Source: Gemmatimonas aurantiaca T-27 (GTDB lineage Bacteria; Gemmatimonadota; Gemmatimonadetes; Gemmatimonadales; Gemmatimonadaceae). Taken from it: 64,000 bases of DNA. The stretch's first letter is position 1. Each line of letters starts with the position of its first letter. Location of the stretch: NCBI RefSeq assembly GCF_000010305.1, contig NC_012489.1, forward strand, positions 1,488,001 to 1,552,000, written 5' to 3'. The notes below the pieces were generated by a model. That model saw only the letters and a program-made list of their open reading frames with translations. It had not been told where the DNA came from and did no database searches. Both the position numbers and the translations under genes were made by a program. Positions 32,820 through 41,076 of the stretch are shown piece after piece.

Positions 32820-35162
32820 TTACTGCTTGTCGCCAGCCGGCGGCAACAGCAGTTGCTGCGCGGCGGTGTCGGCACCCGGTGTCACCGGGAGATTGGGCTG
32901 CCGATCGAATCCGAACAGGGCGGAGCGGCGCATCGCCGTGGCGATGCCCTTCGACTGCTGGTACACCGAATCGGAGCGCGCCGTCTGTCCCATCTGCGCC
33001 AGCGCTTCCGCCAGCGTGATGCCGCTGATGACGTACAGATCGGGGATGCCAACGGACGCGTCATCCACCCAACCGTTCCGCTTGGCCAGCGACTTGTTGG
33101 CCGTGAAGACGCTGTTCCAGAGTTCGTAGCTGCGCTTCACGTCCACGATGCCTTCACCCTGGACCATCATGACGTCCGGTGACGGCTCGATGGGCTTGTC
33201 CATCAGCTTCTTCGCCATGCCGTGCGTGATCACATAGCGCTCGAGGCCGAGCTCATACGGGTAGCCACCAGCGGTGCGGCTGAAGTAGATCGGGCGCTGC
33301 GGGAACGCGTCGCGGATCATGAAGTAGACGATCTGGTCGGCCTTCATGAGCTGCGGTGTGCGCGGCTGCGCGATGATCTCGCCCTTCACGAAGGCGGCGT
33401 TCTCCGGCGTCTGAATGGCCAGCGGGAGTGCGTCGGCTTCTTCGAACGTCATGTTGATGGGCGAACCCTTCGGCATGGTGGCGGCGGCACCCATGGCACG
33501 ATAGAGCTCCGGTCCCTTGTCCGGTTCGTACGGCGACGGAGCACGGCGGATGAGCTGCCGCACGTACCAGTCCGTGTTGAGCAACGACGTGTTGGCCACG
33601 ATGACATCCTTGCGGATGCCTTCGACTTCCTGCGCATACCAGAGCGGGAAAGTGTCGTTGTCGCCGACCGTGATGAGGATGCCGTAGGGCTCCACCGAAT
33701 TGAGCAGGTCGTGCGCAAAGTCGCCGGTGTCGGTCTGGCCGGAACGTGAAGCCTGGGTCCAGTTGCCGATCAGCGGCACAAAAGCGATAGCGAGCAGCGG
33801 TGACGCCAGCGCAAAGCTGCGCGGACGCGGCTCGAGCACGGTGTCCTTGCCCAGCCGCACTTCATCGGCGCCAAACAGCGTGGCTACCGTTTCCCACAGA
33901 TAGAACATGCCCAGCGCGGCCCACACGCTCAGCGCCGAAAAGCTCCACAGGTAGAAGTAGTCTCGGTCACGCACCTCGCGGGGGACCGAGTCTCCGAGCT
34001 CCGGGGCCTGCGAATGGCCGTACTTGAAATTGAGATAGAAAATCAGCCCCAGTGTCATGGTGAACACCAACGGCCCGAAGAACCAGAAACTTCGTCGGTC
34101 CTTCTTGTAGTGCATCCACCCGCCCAACAGGACGAGGATGAAGTAGAAGACGGCGAGGCCGTTCTGTGCGCCCGGATGTTCGTTGTAGGCGTCACGCAGC
34201 CACTGCCACTTGAAGTACAACCAGTACATCCCGAGCTGCGCCGTGAACGGCGCCTGGCGTTCGCCGAGTTCCGGCTTGCCGTACTGCCCGCGATTGAAGT
34301 TGTACATGAAGCGATCGTACGTGAGCTGACTGAACGTACAATCCACTGCGATCTCGGTGGCGCAGGCGGTGGGTTCGCCTTCGTTGATGGCCGGGAAGTG
34401 CGCCGCGCGAATGGGTTGCGTGGCAAACGGCGTCATGCCGAAGCCAACAGCCACGGCGCAGGCCACGAGCAGCTTCCAGCGGAGCAGCGTCTGCGGTCGG
34501 CGGATCAGGACGGCCAAGCCCACGGCAGGCACGGCCAGCATGCCGGCCATGTGGTTGGTGTAGCCCAGACCACACAGATATGCGACCAGCACCAGCAGGC
34601 GATCCGCCATCGGGCCTTCCGGATCATCGCACCAGCGCACCGTGAGCCAGCAGATGACCGCGAGTCCGACCAGAGAGACCGTGTAGACCTTCTCGTTCAC
34701 GACCGACTGGTTCCACACCGTGAATGCGGTGGCGCCGATCAGGACGGCGAGCGAGCCGCCCATGATGCGCTGCCAGCGGCGGGGCATCCAGCCCACGAGC
34801 ACCCGTTCGGTGACGAGGAACCAGAGCGACGCTGAGACGGCGCTCGACAGCGCGGCCAGCACATTGATGCGCATGGCCACGGTGGGCGCGATCGGCAGCA
34901 CGCTGAAGACACGACCGATCAACACGAAGAACGGGTTGCCTGGTGGGTGCGGCAAGCCGAGCACGTAAGCGGCGGCGATGTACTCGCTGGTATCCCACAT
35001 GGACGTCGTGGGGGCGAGGGTGACCAGATACAACAGGAAGGTCACCAGCCCCGCGATGGCGGCGGCCAGATAGGACGGGCGGTAGTCGAGTTCGGCGGCA
35101 CCGGCGTATGAAACGCTGGCGGTGCGGGCCGTCGCCGCGGTGGCGGTGGCTGCGACAGTCAT
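32820..35162 (-). CDS. DUF2723 multi-pass membrane protein (GT-C-like)
   Basis: A 780-aa protein: about ten to twelve membrane helices in the first 450 residues and a large soluble C-terminal region. The first periplasmic loop carries TSMWDTSEYIAAAYVLGLPH followed by PPGNPFF, the DUF2723 signature with the acidic Asp/Glu pair of GT-C glycosyltransferases such as protein O-mannosyltransferases. The DNDTFPLWYAQ segment in the second half is also typical. It probably transfers sugars from a lipid-linked donor outside the inner membrane. The start at 35162 (MTVAAT) is followed by a 35-residue cytoplasmic tail. Confidence 0.88.
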   Translation of the reverse strand: MTVAATATAATARTASVSYAGAAELDYRPSYLAAAIAGLVTFLLYLVTLAPTTSMWDTSEYIAAAYVLGLPHPPGNPFFVLIGRVFSVLPIAPTVAMRINVLAALSSAVSASLWFLVTERVLVGWMPRRWQRIMGGSLAVLIGATAFTVWNQSVVNEKVYTVSLVGLAVICWLTVRWCDDPEGPMADRLLVLVAYLCGLGYTNHMAGMLAVPAVGLAVLIRRPQTLLRWKLLVACAVAVGFGMTPFATQPIRAAHFPAINEGEPTACATEIAVDCTFSQLTYDRFMYNFNRGQYGKPELGERQAPFTAQLGMYWLYFKWQWLRDAYNEHPGAQNGLAVFYFILVLLGGWMHYKKDRRSFWFFGPLVFTMTLGLIFYLNFKYGHSQAPELGDSVPREVRDRDYFYLWSFSALSVWAALGMFYLWETVATLFGADEVRLGKDTVLEPRPRSFALASPLLAIAFVPLIGNWTQASRSGQTDTGDFAHDLLNSVEPYGILITVGDNDTFPLWYAQEVEGIRKDVIVANTSLLNTDWYVRQLIRRAPSPYEPDKGPELYRAMGAAATMPKGSPINMTFEEADALPLAIQTPENAAFVKGEIIAQPRTPQLMKADQIVYFMIRDAFPQRPIYFSRTAGGYPYELGLERYVITHGMAKKLMDKPIEPSPDVMMVQGEGIVDVKRSYELWNSVFTANKSLAKRNGWVDDASVGIPDLYVISGITLAEALAQMGQTARSDSVYQQSKGIATAMRRSALFGFDRQPNLPVTPGADTAAQQLLLPPAGDKQ

Positions 35163-35377
35163 GAACCAGGACGGAGGGTGTGGCACCCGGGAGCCGTGGC
35201 GGCCCCGGGCTTTGGCAATCCTGAAAGGTCGCCGGGAGGGCGGGGGGGCACAACCGGCTGGTGATGTTCCGACACGCGCGAGACCGGGAACGTGCCCATG
35301 CCGGCCGTGACGATGTGATACACCGGTGGGTACGGCTGAGCAGAGACCGTAGCTCCCTCTGCACGCATAGATCCGGA
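35163..35377. other. 215-bp divergent intergenic region
   Basis: It separates the divergent DUF2723 and TolB-like genes and must hold both promoters. I could not identify convincing -35/-10 pairs or an operator. Confidence 0.5.
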
Positions 35378-36586
35378 ATGCCGATGTTACCGATGATTCA
35401 CCCGCGCCCCTCGTGGCGGCGCTTTCGTCTGCTCTCCACCGCGGCCTGCGCGGTGTTCTCCGCTGCCCTGTCCGCCTGCAGTGAACAGGCCGTGCTGACG
35501 GCCCCGGACAGTCCCGCCCGACCCTCGGCCGAAGACTCGCTGGCGACCCCCACACCGACGACGCCCGTCACACCCGCGCCGCCGGCGCGTGATGTCTACA
35601 CCCTGTTGTTCGACCAGTGGGGGACCGACGCGGCGTCGTTCGAGCGGCCATGGCTGGCGCATACGACGACGCCCGTGGGCGGATTGCTGTCTGAGGACGT
35701 GCCCGCGGAAACACCTGCCGACACCGTGCGTCGCGTCATGGACTTCAGTGGTGTCTTCGACGCCAGTGTGTCCTCCGACGGGCGGCTGATGGTATTCACA
35801 TGCACCACGGGGCATGGCACCACGCTGTGCAAGGCGACCCTCGACAGTGTGATGCGGGCCCAGATGCCCGGCGCCATTCTTTCCACCGCGTTTTCGGCAC
35901 TGCTTGCCGATCAGGCGGCCATCAGCCCCGATGGCACGCAGGTGGCGTTTCGGGGATGGCAGCCCGGCGGTCCGGTGGGCCTCTTCAATCCGGGTGACAT
36001 CTACGTGATGAACCTGGACGGCTCCAACCTCACGCGATTGACGGCCGCCGAGCGTGGACGCATGTCATACGCGTCACCGGCCTGGTCGCCGCGTCGCATC
36101 GACGGGGCGTACCGTCTCGCGTACGCCCGTGAACAGCGCGATGGCGACGGCTATGCAGTGTCACGCCTCGAGTCCATGCGCGCGGACGGAACGGCCATGT
36201 TGGCGCTCACCATCGACACCACGGGCTCGGACACGGAGCCGGCGTGGTCGCCCGATGGAGCGCGTGTGGCGTTCGTGCGGCGCGGTGCGGCGGCGCGTGG
36301 GGATCTCTGGGCGGTGCAGCTCGATGGGCATGCGCGTCCGGTCGCCGAACATGCGCTGCTCGAGAACGAGTTGGACGATGTGCAGCGTGCGCCATCCTGG
36401 TCACCCGATGGCAAGCGCCTCGCCTTCATTTCAGCGCACGAGATTCTCGGGGATTTCTACAATTGGCAGGTGTACAGCGTGGATGCGTCGGGCACCGACC
36501 TGCGCCGTCATACCAGCGTCGCACGCGAACATGCCAATCCGGTGTGGGTGTCGCGCACGAATATCAATTCCGGCGCGGCCCACTAG
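35378..36586 (+). CDS. TolB-like beta-propeller lipoprotein
   Basis: The 402-aa product has a signal peptide and lipobox LSAC (AALSACSEQ), a Pro/Thr-rich linker, and WD40-like PD40 repeats with the TolB box: AAISPDGTQVAFRG, ASPAWSPRR, AWSPDGARVAFVRRG, PSWSPDGKRLAFIS. It is likely an outer-membrane-anchored periplasmic propeller. No Pal or Tol neighbours are present. The start at 35378 (MPMLPM) is used; in-frame Mets at 35384 and 35393 are also possible. Confidence 0.85.
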   Translation: MPMLPMIHPRPSWRRFRLLSTAACAVFSAALSACSEQAVLTAPDSPARPSAEDSLATPTPTTPVTPAPPARDVYTLLFDQWGTDAASFERPWLAHTTTPVGGLLSEDVPAETPADTVRRVMDFSGVFDASVSSDGRLMVFTCTTGHGTTLCKATLDSVMRAQMPGAILSTAFSALLADQAAISPDGTQVAFRGWQPGGPVGLFNPGDIYVMNLDGSNLTRLTAAERGRMSYASPAWSPRRIDGAYRLAYAREQRDGDGYAVSRLESMRADGTAMLALTIDTTGSDTEPAWSPDGARVAFVRRGAAARGDLWAVQLDGHARPVAEHALLENELDDVQRAPSWSPDGKRLAFISAHEILGDFYNWQVYSVDASGTDLRRHTSVAREHANPVWVSRTNINSGAAH

Positions 36587-36616
36587 TTCTGCCGCGGGGC
36601 GACATGGGACCCACAA

Positions 36617-36646
36617 AACGGGCGCTCCTGCGGTGGAGCGCCCGTT
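36617..36646. terminator. Bidirectional terminator between the TolB-like gene and purH
   Basis: An 11-bp stem (AACGGGCGCTC against GAGCGCCCGTT) with an 8-nt loop. On the minus strand it is followed by TTTTGTGGG, so it works best for the purH transcript. Confidence 0.85.
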
Positions 36647-36656
36647 GGTGTTGTGG

Positions 36657-38186
36657 CTAGTGACGGAACAGTCGCTCGCCGGTGAACACCATGGCGATGC
36701 CGTGTTCATTGGCTGCCGCGATCACTTCGGCGTCACGCACCGAACCACCGGGTTGCACGATGGCCGTCACGCCCGCTGCCGCAGCCTGATCGATGCCGTC
36801 GCGGAACGGGAAGAATGCATCCGATCCCAACGCGGAGCCGGTCGTTGCATGGCCGAGCGACGTGGCCTTGTGCACGGCCACGAAGCTGGCGTCCACGCGG
36901 CTCATCTGGCCAGCGCCGATGCCGATGGTGGCGCCGTCGCGCACGAGCACGATGGCGTTCGACTTCACACTCGCCACCGACTTCCACGCGAACAGTAGGT
37001 CGCGCTGCTCCTGCGACGTGGGCTGGCGTGATGACACCACCTGCCACTGCGCGGGCTCCGACGGCGCCGGGGCACGATCCTGCACCAGCAGGCCACCACG
37101 CACCCGCTTGAGATCCATCGTGCCGGCGGGCCACGATGCTTTCCCTTCGAGCACTCGCAGGTTCTTCTTGCGGACCAGAATCTCCACAGCCTCGTCGGCA
37201 AACTTCGGCGCCACGATGCATTCCACGAACAGACTGGAGATGGCTTCCGCGGCGGCCACGTCCACCGGCACCGAGAAGGCAATCACGCTGCCGAAGGCAC
37301 TCACCGGATCACACGCCAACGCCTTCTTGTAGGCGTCGAGCGCGTTGGTACCCGTGGCGAGGCCACAGGGCGTGGTGTGTTTGATGATCGCGCACGCCGG
37401 CTGATCGCCAAACGGCTCGATGGCCAGCAGCGAGCCTTCGAGATCGAGCAGATTGTTGAACGACAGTTCCTTGCCACCGCGCTGTACGAGCGCGCCGAGG
37501 CCCGTGCCCGGCTTCTCCACGTAGAACGCCGCGCGCTGCTGCGGGTTCTCGCCGTAGCGCAGCGACTGCTGCTTCTCGAACGACAACGGATACCGATCGG
37601 GGAACGGCTCACCACGCTGCTGCGCGAACCACTGCGCGATGGCGGCGTCGTACCCGCTGGTGTGTGCATACACCTTCTCGGCCAGCAGCGTGCGCAGCGT
37701 CTGATCGTCGCTGTCGGCGTTGATCACGTCGAGCACCTTGGCGTAGTCCGACGGATCGACGATGACCCACACCGACGTGAAGTTCTTGGCTGCCGAACGC
37801 AGCATCGACGGGCCGCCGATATCGATGTTTTCGATCACTTCTTCCGCGTGCACGCCCGGCTTGGCGGCGGTCTCGCGGAACGGATACAGGTTCACGACCA
37901 CCAGGTCGATCGTACCGATGTCGTGGGCCTTGATGGCGTCCATGTGTTCGGGCAGGTCACGGCGCGCGAGCAGGCCACCGTGTACCACCGGATGCAGCGT
38001 CTTCACACGTCCGTCGAGCATCTCGGGAAAGCCCGTGATCTCGCTGACGTCTTTGACTGCCAGACCGGCATCACGCAGCATGCGCGCCGTGCCGCCAGTG
38101 GATACCAGTTCGACGCCCTTGGCCACGAGGCCCTGGGCAAAAGGGAGCAGGCCCGACTTGTCGGACACGGAAAGCAACGCGCGCAT
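36657..38186 (-). CDS. purH: Bifunctional AICAR transformylase / IMP cyclohydrolase
   Basis: A 509-aa bifunctional enzyme catalysing the last two steps of IMP synthesis. The N-terminal MGS-like cyclohydrolase domain starts [18 protein letters not shown] and includes [16 protein letters not shown] and DGRVKTLHP. The transformylase domain has [22 protein letters not shown] (catalytic Lys-His) and [10 protein letters not shown] near the C-terminus. It uses 10-formyl-tetrahydrofolate. purN lies 52 bp upstream on the same strand, and the whole run from valS may be one transcript. Confidence 0.97.
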   Translation of the reverse strand: MRALLSVSDKSGLLPFAQGLVAKGVELVSTGGTARMLRDAGLAVKDVSEITGFPEMLDGRVKTLHPVVHGGLLARRDLPEHMDAIKAHDIGTIDLVVVNLYPFRETAAKPGVHAEEVIENIDIGGPSMLRSAAKNFTSVWVIVDPSDYAKVLDVINADSDDQTLRTLLAEKVYAHTSGYDAAIAQWFAQQRGEPFPDRYPLSFEKQQSLRYGENPQQRAAFYVEKPGTGLGALVQRGGKELSFNNLLDLEGSLLAIEPFGDQPACAIIKHTTPCGLATGTNALDAYKKALACDPVSAFGSVIAFSVPVDVAAAEAISSLFVECIVAPKFADEAVEILVRKKNLRVLEGKASWPAGTMDLKRVRGGLLVQDRAPAPSEPAQWQVVSSRQPTSQEQRDLLFAWKSVASVKSNAIVLVRDGATIGIGAGQMSRVDASFVAVHKATSLGHATTGSALGSDAFFPFRDGIDQAAAAGVTAIVQPGGSVRDAEVIAAANEHGIAMVFTGERLFRH

Positions 38187-38238
38187 GTAGGGATATCCGG
38201 TCGAAGAACGCTGGAATAGTCGAAACGAAAGAAGCCGA

Positions 38239-38958
38239 TCAGCGCGGAAACAGTCGCGCGAGATCGGCTCCGAATGCCGATGCCGACAGCGGCTCGGTGT
38301 CATCCGGGGCAATGCTGAACCGCCAGTCGTGCGTGGCAATGCTCACTGGTGTGGGCAGGTGGCCATGCACTCGGTTGTCATCGCCCAGGACCACCGAGCC
38401 GGAGGCCACGGCGGCAACACAGAGCGGGAACAGGCGATGTTCGATGTGCAACACCCGGGCCCCAAGTGACTGCGGTGTGTCGGCAGGCAACACCGGCACG
38501 GGCCACTGCGCGATGATGGGGCCGCGATCGTAGTGCTCGTCCACGAAGTGCACCGTCACACCGGTGACGGTGGCACCATGTTCGAGCACCGCGATGTGGA
38601 TGCGCTGACCGTACATGCCCGGACCACCGAAGGCTGGCAGCAGCGCGGGATGCACATTGATCAGGCGGCCGTGATAGGCCTGCACGACGGCGGCGGGAAT
38701 CAGCTTGAGATAGCCCGCCAGGACCAGCAGCTCCGCGCCGGCGTTGGCCAACTGCTCGACGAGTGCATTGCCATCCTGCGGGACGGCCACCACGCCGGTG
38801 GCGATGCCCGCAGCCGCGGCACGGGTGAGTGCACCCGACGTGGCTTTGTCCGAGGCCACGAACACGATACGCCCGTAGGGCGCGCCTGCTGCGGCAAAGT
38901 GATCGATGAGCGCTTGCAGATTCGAACCACCGCCGGAGGCCAACACGGCGATACGCAT
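38239..38958 (-). CDS. purN: Phosphoribosylglycinamide formyltransferase
   Basis: A 239-aa GAR transformylase: RIAVLASGGGSNLQALIDHF at the N-terminus, LAGYLKLIP, the catalytic stretch NVHPALLPAFGG (Asn-x-His) and VHFVDEHYDRGPIIAQ (catalytic Asp). It adds the first formyl group in purine synthesis from 10-formyl-THF. The frame is open to an ATG at 39018, which would add 20 Ala-rich residues; I chose the homologous start. The family's usual SLL loop is replaced by AFGGPGMYG. Confidence 0.95.
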   Translation of the reverse strand: MRIAVLASGGGSNLQALIDHFAAAGAPYGRIVFVASDKATSGALTRAAAAGIATGVVAVPQDGNALVEQLANAGAELLVLAGYLKLIPAAVVQAYHGRLINVHPALLPAFGGPGMYGQRIHIAVLEHGATVTGVTVHFVDEHYDRGPIIAQWPVPVLPADTPQSLGARVLHIEHRLFPLCVAAVASGSVVLGDDNRVHGHLPTPVSIATHDWRFSIAPDDTEPLSASAFGADLARLFPR

Positions 38959-39098
38959 TGGCGCAGCGCTCGCCGCCGCGTCAGCGGTCCGAGTGGACGG
39001 GGCAGGGTCGGCGATCATGTTCCCAAACTATCGGTTCGGGCCGCCTCGCTGCAGGGGCATGCACGGCAACGGGTGCTTCACAGGGGCGTCCGGTCCGG

Positions 39099-39713
39099 TC
39101 AGGCCGGCGCTCGGCCTCGCGTGATTTCGCCATGGTGGTGCGCCTGGCCCACGGTGGCCAGAGAAATGGTGACCGCCTCGAGTAACCGGTCAGCCAAAAA
39201 AACACGCGGCTCGGATGACGATCGGGCGGTTTCGACGTCGGCTGCCGGCGTCTCGATGCCGGGCACCAGCACACCCACACCGCCCGTGGCAATGGCGGGC
39301 TGCACGTCGCGCCAGCGATCCCCGATGTATCCGGAATGTGGCAACGACAGTTGGTGCTCCTGCGCCGCACGCTGGTAGAGACCAATGCCCGGCTTGCGGC
39401 AGTCGCACACGGGTGGCGTGCGCGCTTCGTGGGGGCAGTGGTACGTCGCCAGCACCTCAGCGCCCTGCGCCGCCAGCAACGCCACCGTGCGGTCGCGCAC
39501 CGCATCGTACTGAGCCTCGGTGATGAGGCCCCGTGCGATGCCCGACTGATTCGTGATGATCACCACCGGCACGCCCGCTTCGTTGGCGCGGCGCACGGCG
39601 GCCACGGCATCGGGGAGCAGCACCACCCGCGAGGCATCGGCGAGATAGTGCGCGTCGGCGATGAGGGTGCCGTCGCGATCGATGAACAGCGCCGTGCGCG
39701 CACTGGTGGTCAT
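39099..39713 (-). CDS. gmhB: D-glycero-D-manno-heptose 1,7-bisphosphate 7-phosphatase (GmhB-type HAD)
   Basis: A 204-aa HAD phosphatase with motif I FIDRDGTL, motif II ITNQSGIARG, the GmhB zinc-site cysteines in YHCPHEARTPPVCDCRKPG, and motif IV YIGDRWRD (usual D-x-x-x-D). It removes the 7-phosphate in ADP-heptose synthesis for lipopolysaccharide; some relatives act on histidinol phosphate or other sugar phosphates. It begins 7 bp before the stop of the Big_5 lipoprotein gene and is probably cotranscribed with it. Confidence 0.88.
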   Translation of the reverse strand: MTTSARTALFIDRDGTLIADAHYLADASRVVLLPDAVAAVRRANEAGVPVVIITNQSGIARGLITEAQYDAVRDRTVALLAAQGAEVLATYHCPHEARTPPVCDCRKPGIGLYQRAAQEHQLSLPHSGYIGDRWRDVQPAIATGGVGVLVPGIETPAADVETARSSSEPRVFLADRLLEAVTISLATVGQAHHHGEITRGRAPA

Positions 39714-39720
39714 CGGCGGC

Positions 39721-41076
39721 TCATCGGCGTTGCAAGGTGTCGGGGCGGGGCGCGGGTGCGCGACCCGCTGCGGTGGTATCGCGCCGGGCCAGCGAGTCAC
39801 GACGCGCCGCCGCCGAGTCCACCCGGGGGGCACGTGGCGTGGCGAAATTGCGCGATGGCGATTTGACCGTACCTGACAGACTGCGCACGGCGATCGTTTG
39901 CAGGCGGTACTGCGTTTGCCAGGGCAGTGGCGCCGCCAGTGTCACGAAGATCTCGTTGTACACCCGCGGTCGCGACATCTTGGGCGGCGGTGTGGTGTCG
40001 ACGGGCACGATACGGCCACCACGCGCACGCGCCGCCGCGCGCTGGCGTTCGAGTGCCGAACGCTGCGCCGCGGCGAGGCTGTCCTGCCTCCGCACCGTGA
40101 GCAGTGAATCGCGACGCAGCCGCGCCACGCGACTGGTATCCAGCTTGGCCTCGGCGGCGGCCGCAATGGAGTCCGTGCGCTGCTTCGCCAGTGTGGAATC
40201 CCTGATCGTCTTCTCCAGAGCGTTCTGTACACTCTGAACGGCCACCGGCGTCGAATCGGCACGCGTCACCACGATCATGTCGGTGGAGAACTGCAGATCG
40301 TTGGGGTACGGCTTGTCGAACACCACCTTGAGCACACGGTTGCTGTCCTGCACCGCGACTTCCGTGATGCGCAGTCCCACCGTGTCATGCCCAAATGCGT
40401 ACAGTTCGGTGCGCGCTTCCTGTGTGAGCGTCACCGTGGTCTCATCCCACATCTCCAAGGGGTCGAGATCACGATTGCTGTTGCGATCGGCGTAAGCGCG
40501 CACCACGTACGGACCGGACGGCAGGTTGCGCAGCTCGAAACGACCGACAGAATCGGCTACCGCCTGATACACCGTGCTGTCGGATGCCACGGCTTCCACG
40601 ACCGCACTCGCCAGCCCCTTGGCCGCAAACCAGTCGAAGGCCACGCCCCCGATACGGGTGTCGGGGATCTCGCCACCGGTCGAGAAGACGATGCGGATGA
40701 TCGAGTCGATGCCGTTGTTGCGCAGATCCTGGATGCCCGGCTTGATCTGCACCGAATACACCGTGTTCGGCTTCCAGCCTCGCTCCGGTCGTATCGTGAT
40801 GCGGCTGCGACTCCAGTTCACGCGCGCGTCACCACTCTTGGGGCTGATGAACACCAGCTCACTGAGATTGGTGGCACCACGCGGGATCTCGCTGATCACC
40901 TCGTCAAAACGCAGCTCCACCGACTTCGGCACCGCGCCCACGGAATTGATCTCCGGGGTGATTCGCACGATGACCGGCCCCGCCGTGTCCGGCGGGCCAC
41001 CAGGCGGCAACGCCTGATTGGCGCAGGCCGTTCCTGCGACCAGCGCCACCGCCCACGCCACCAGCCGCCGGATCAC
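39721..41076 (-). CDS. Ig-like (SbsA/Big_5) domain lipoprotein
   Basis: The 451-aa product has a short signal sequence with a Cys at about residue 18 (VAGTACANQ) and a Gly/Pro spacer, then a Big_5 domain (ITPEINSVGAVPKSVELRFD, FSTGG), a carboxypeptidase-regulatory-like beta-sandwich (GRFELRNLPSGPYVVRAY), and a long charged, Arg/Asp/Ser-rich C-terminal region that may be a coiled coil. The GTG start at 41076 overlaps the valS stop (GTGA), so it is translationally coupled to valS. The role is unknown; similar proteins are common in Bacteroidota and Gemmatimonadota. Confidence 0.82.
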   Translation of the reverse strand: MIRRLVAWAVALVAGTACANQALPPGGPPDTAGPVIVRITPEINSVGAVPKSVELRFDEVISEIPRGATNLSELVFISPKSGDARVNWSRSRITIRPERGWKPNTVYSVQIKPGIQDLRNNGIDSIIRIVFSTGGEIPDTRIGGVAFDWFAAKGLASAVVEAVASDSTVYQAVADSVGRFELRNLPSGPYVVRAYADRNSNRDLDPLEMWDETTVTLTQEARTELYAFGHDTVGLRITEVAVQDSNRVLKVVFDKPYPNDLQFSTDMIVVTRADSTPVAVQSVQNALEKTIRDSTLAKQRTDSIAAAAEAKLDTSRVARLRRDSLLTVRRQDSLAAAQRSALERQRAAARARGGRIVPVDTTPPPKMSRPRVYNEIFVTLAAPLPWQTQYRLQTIAVRSLSGTVKSPSRNFATPRAPRVDSAAARRDSLARRDTTAAGRAPAPRPDTLQRR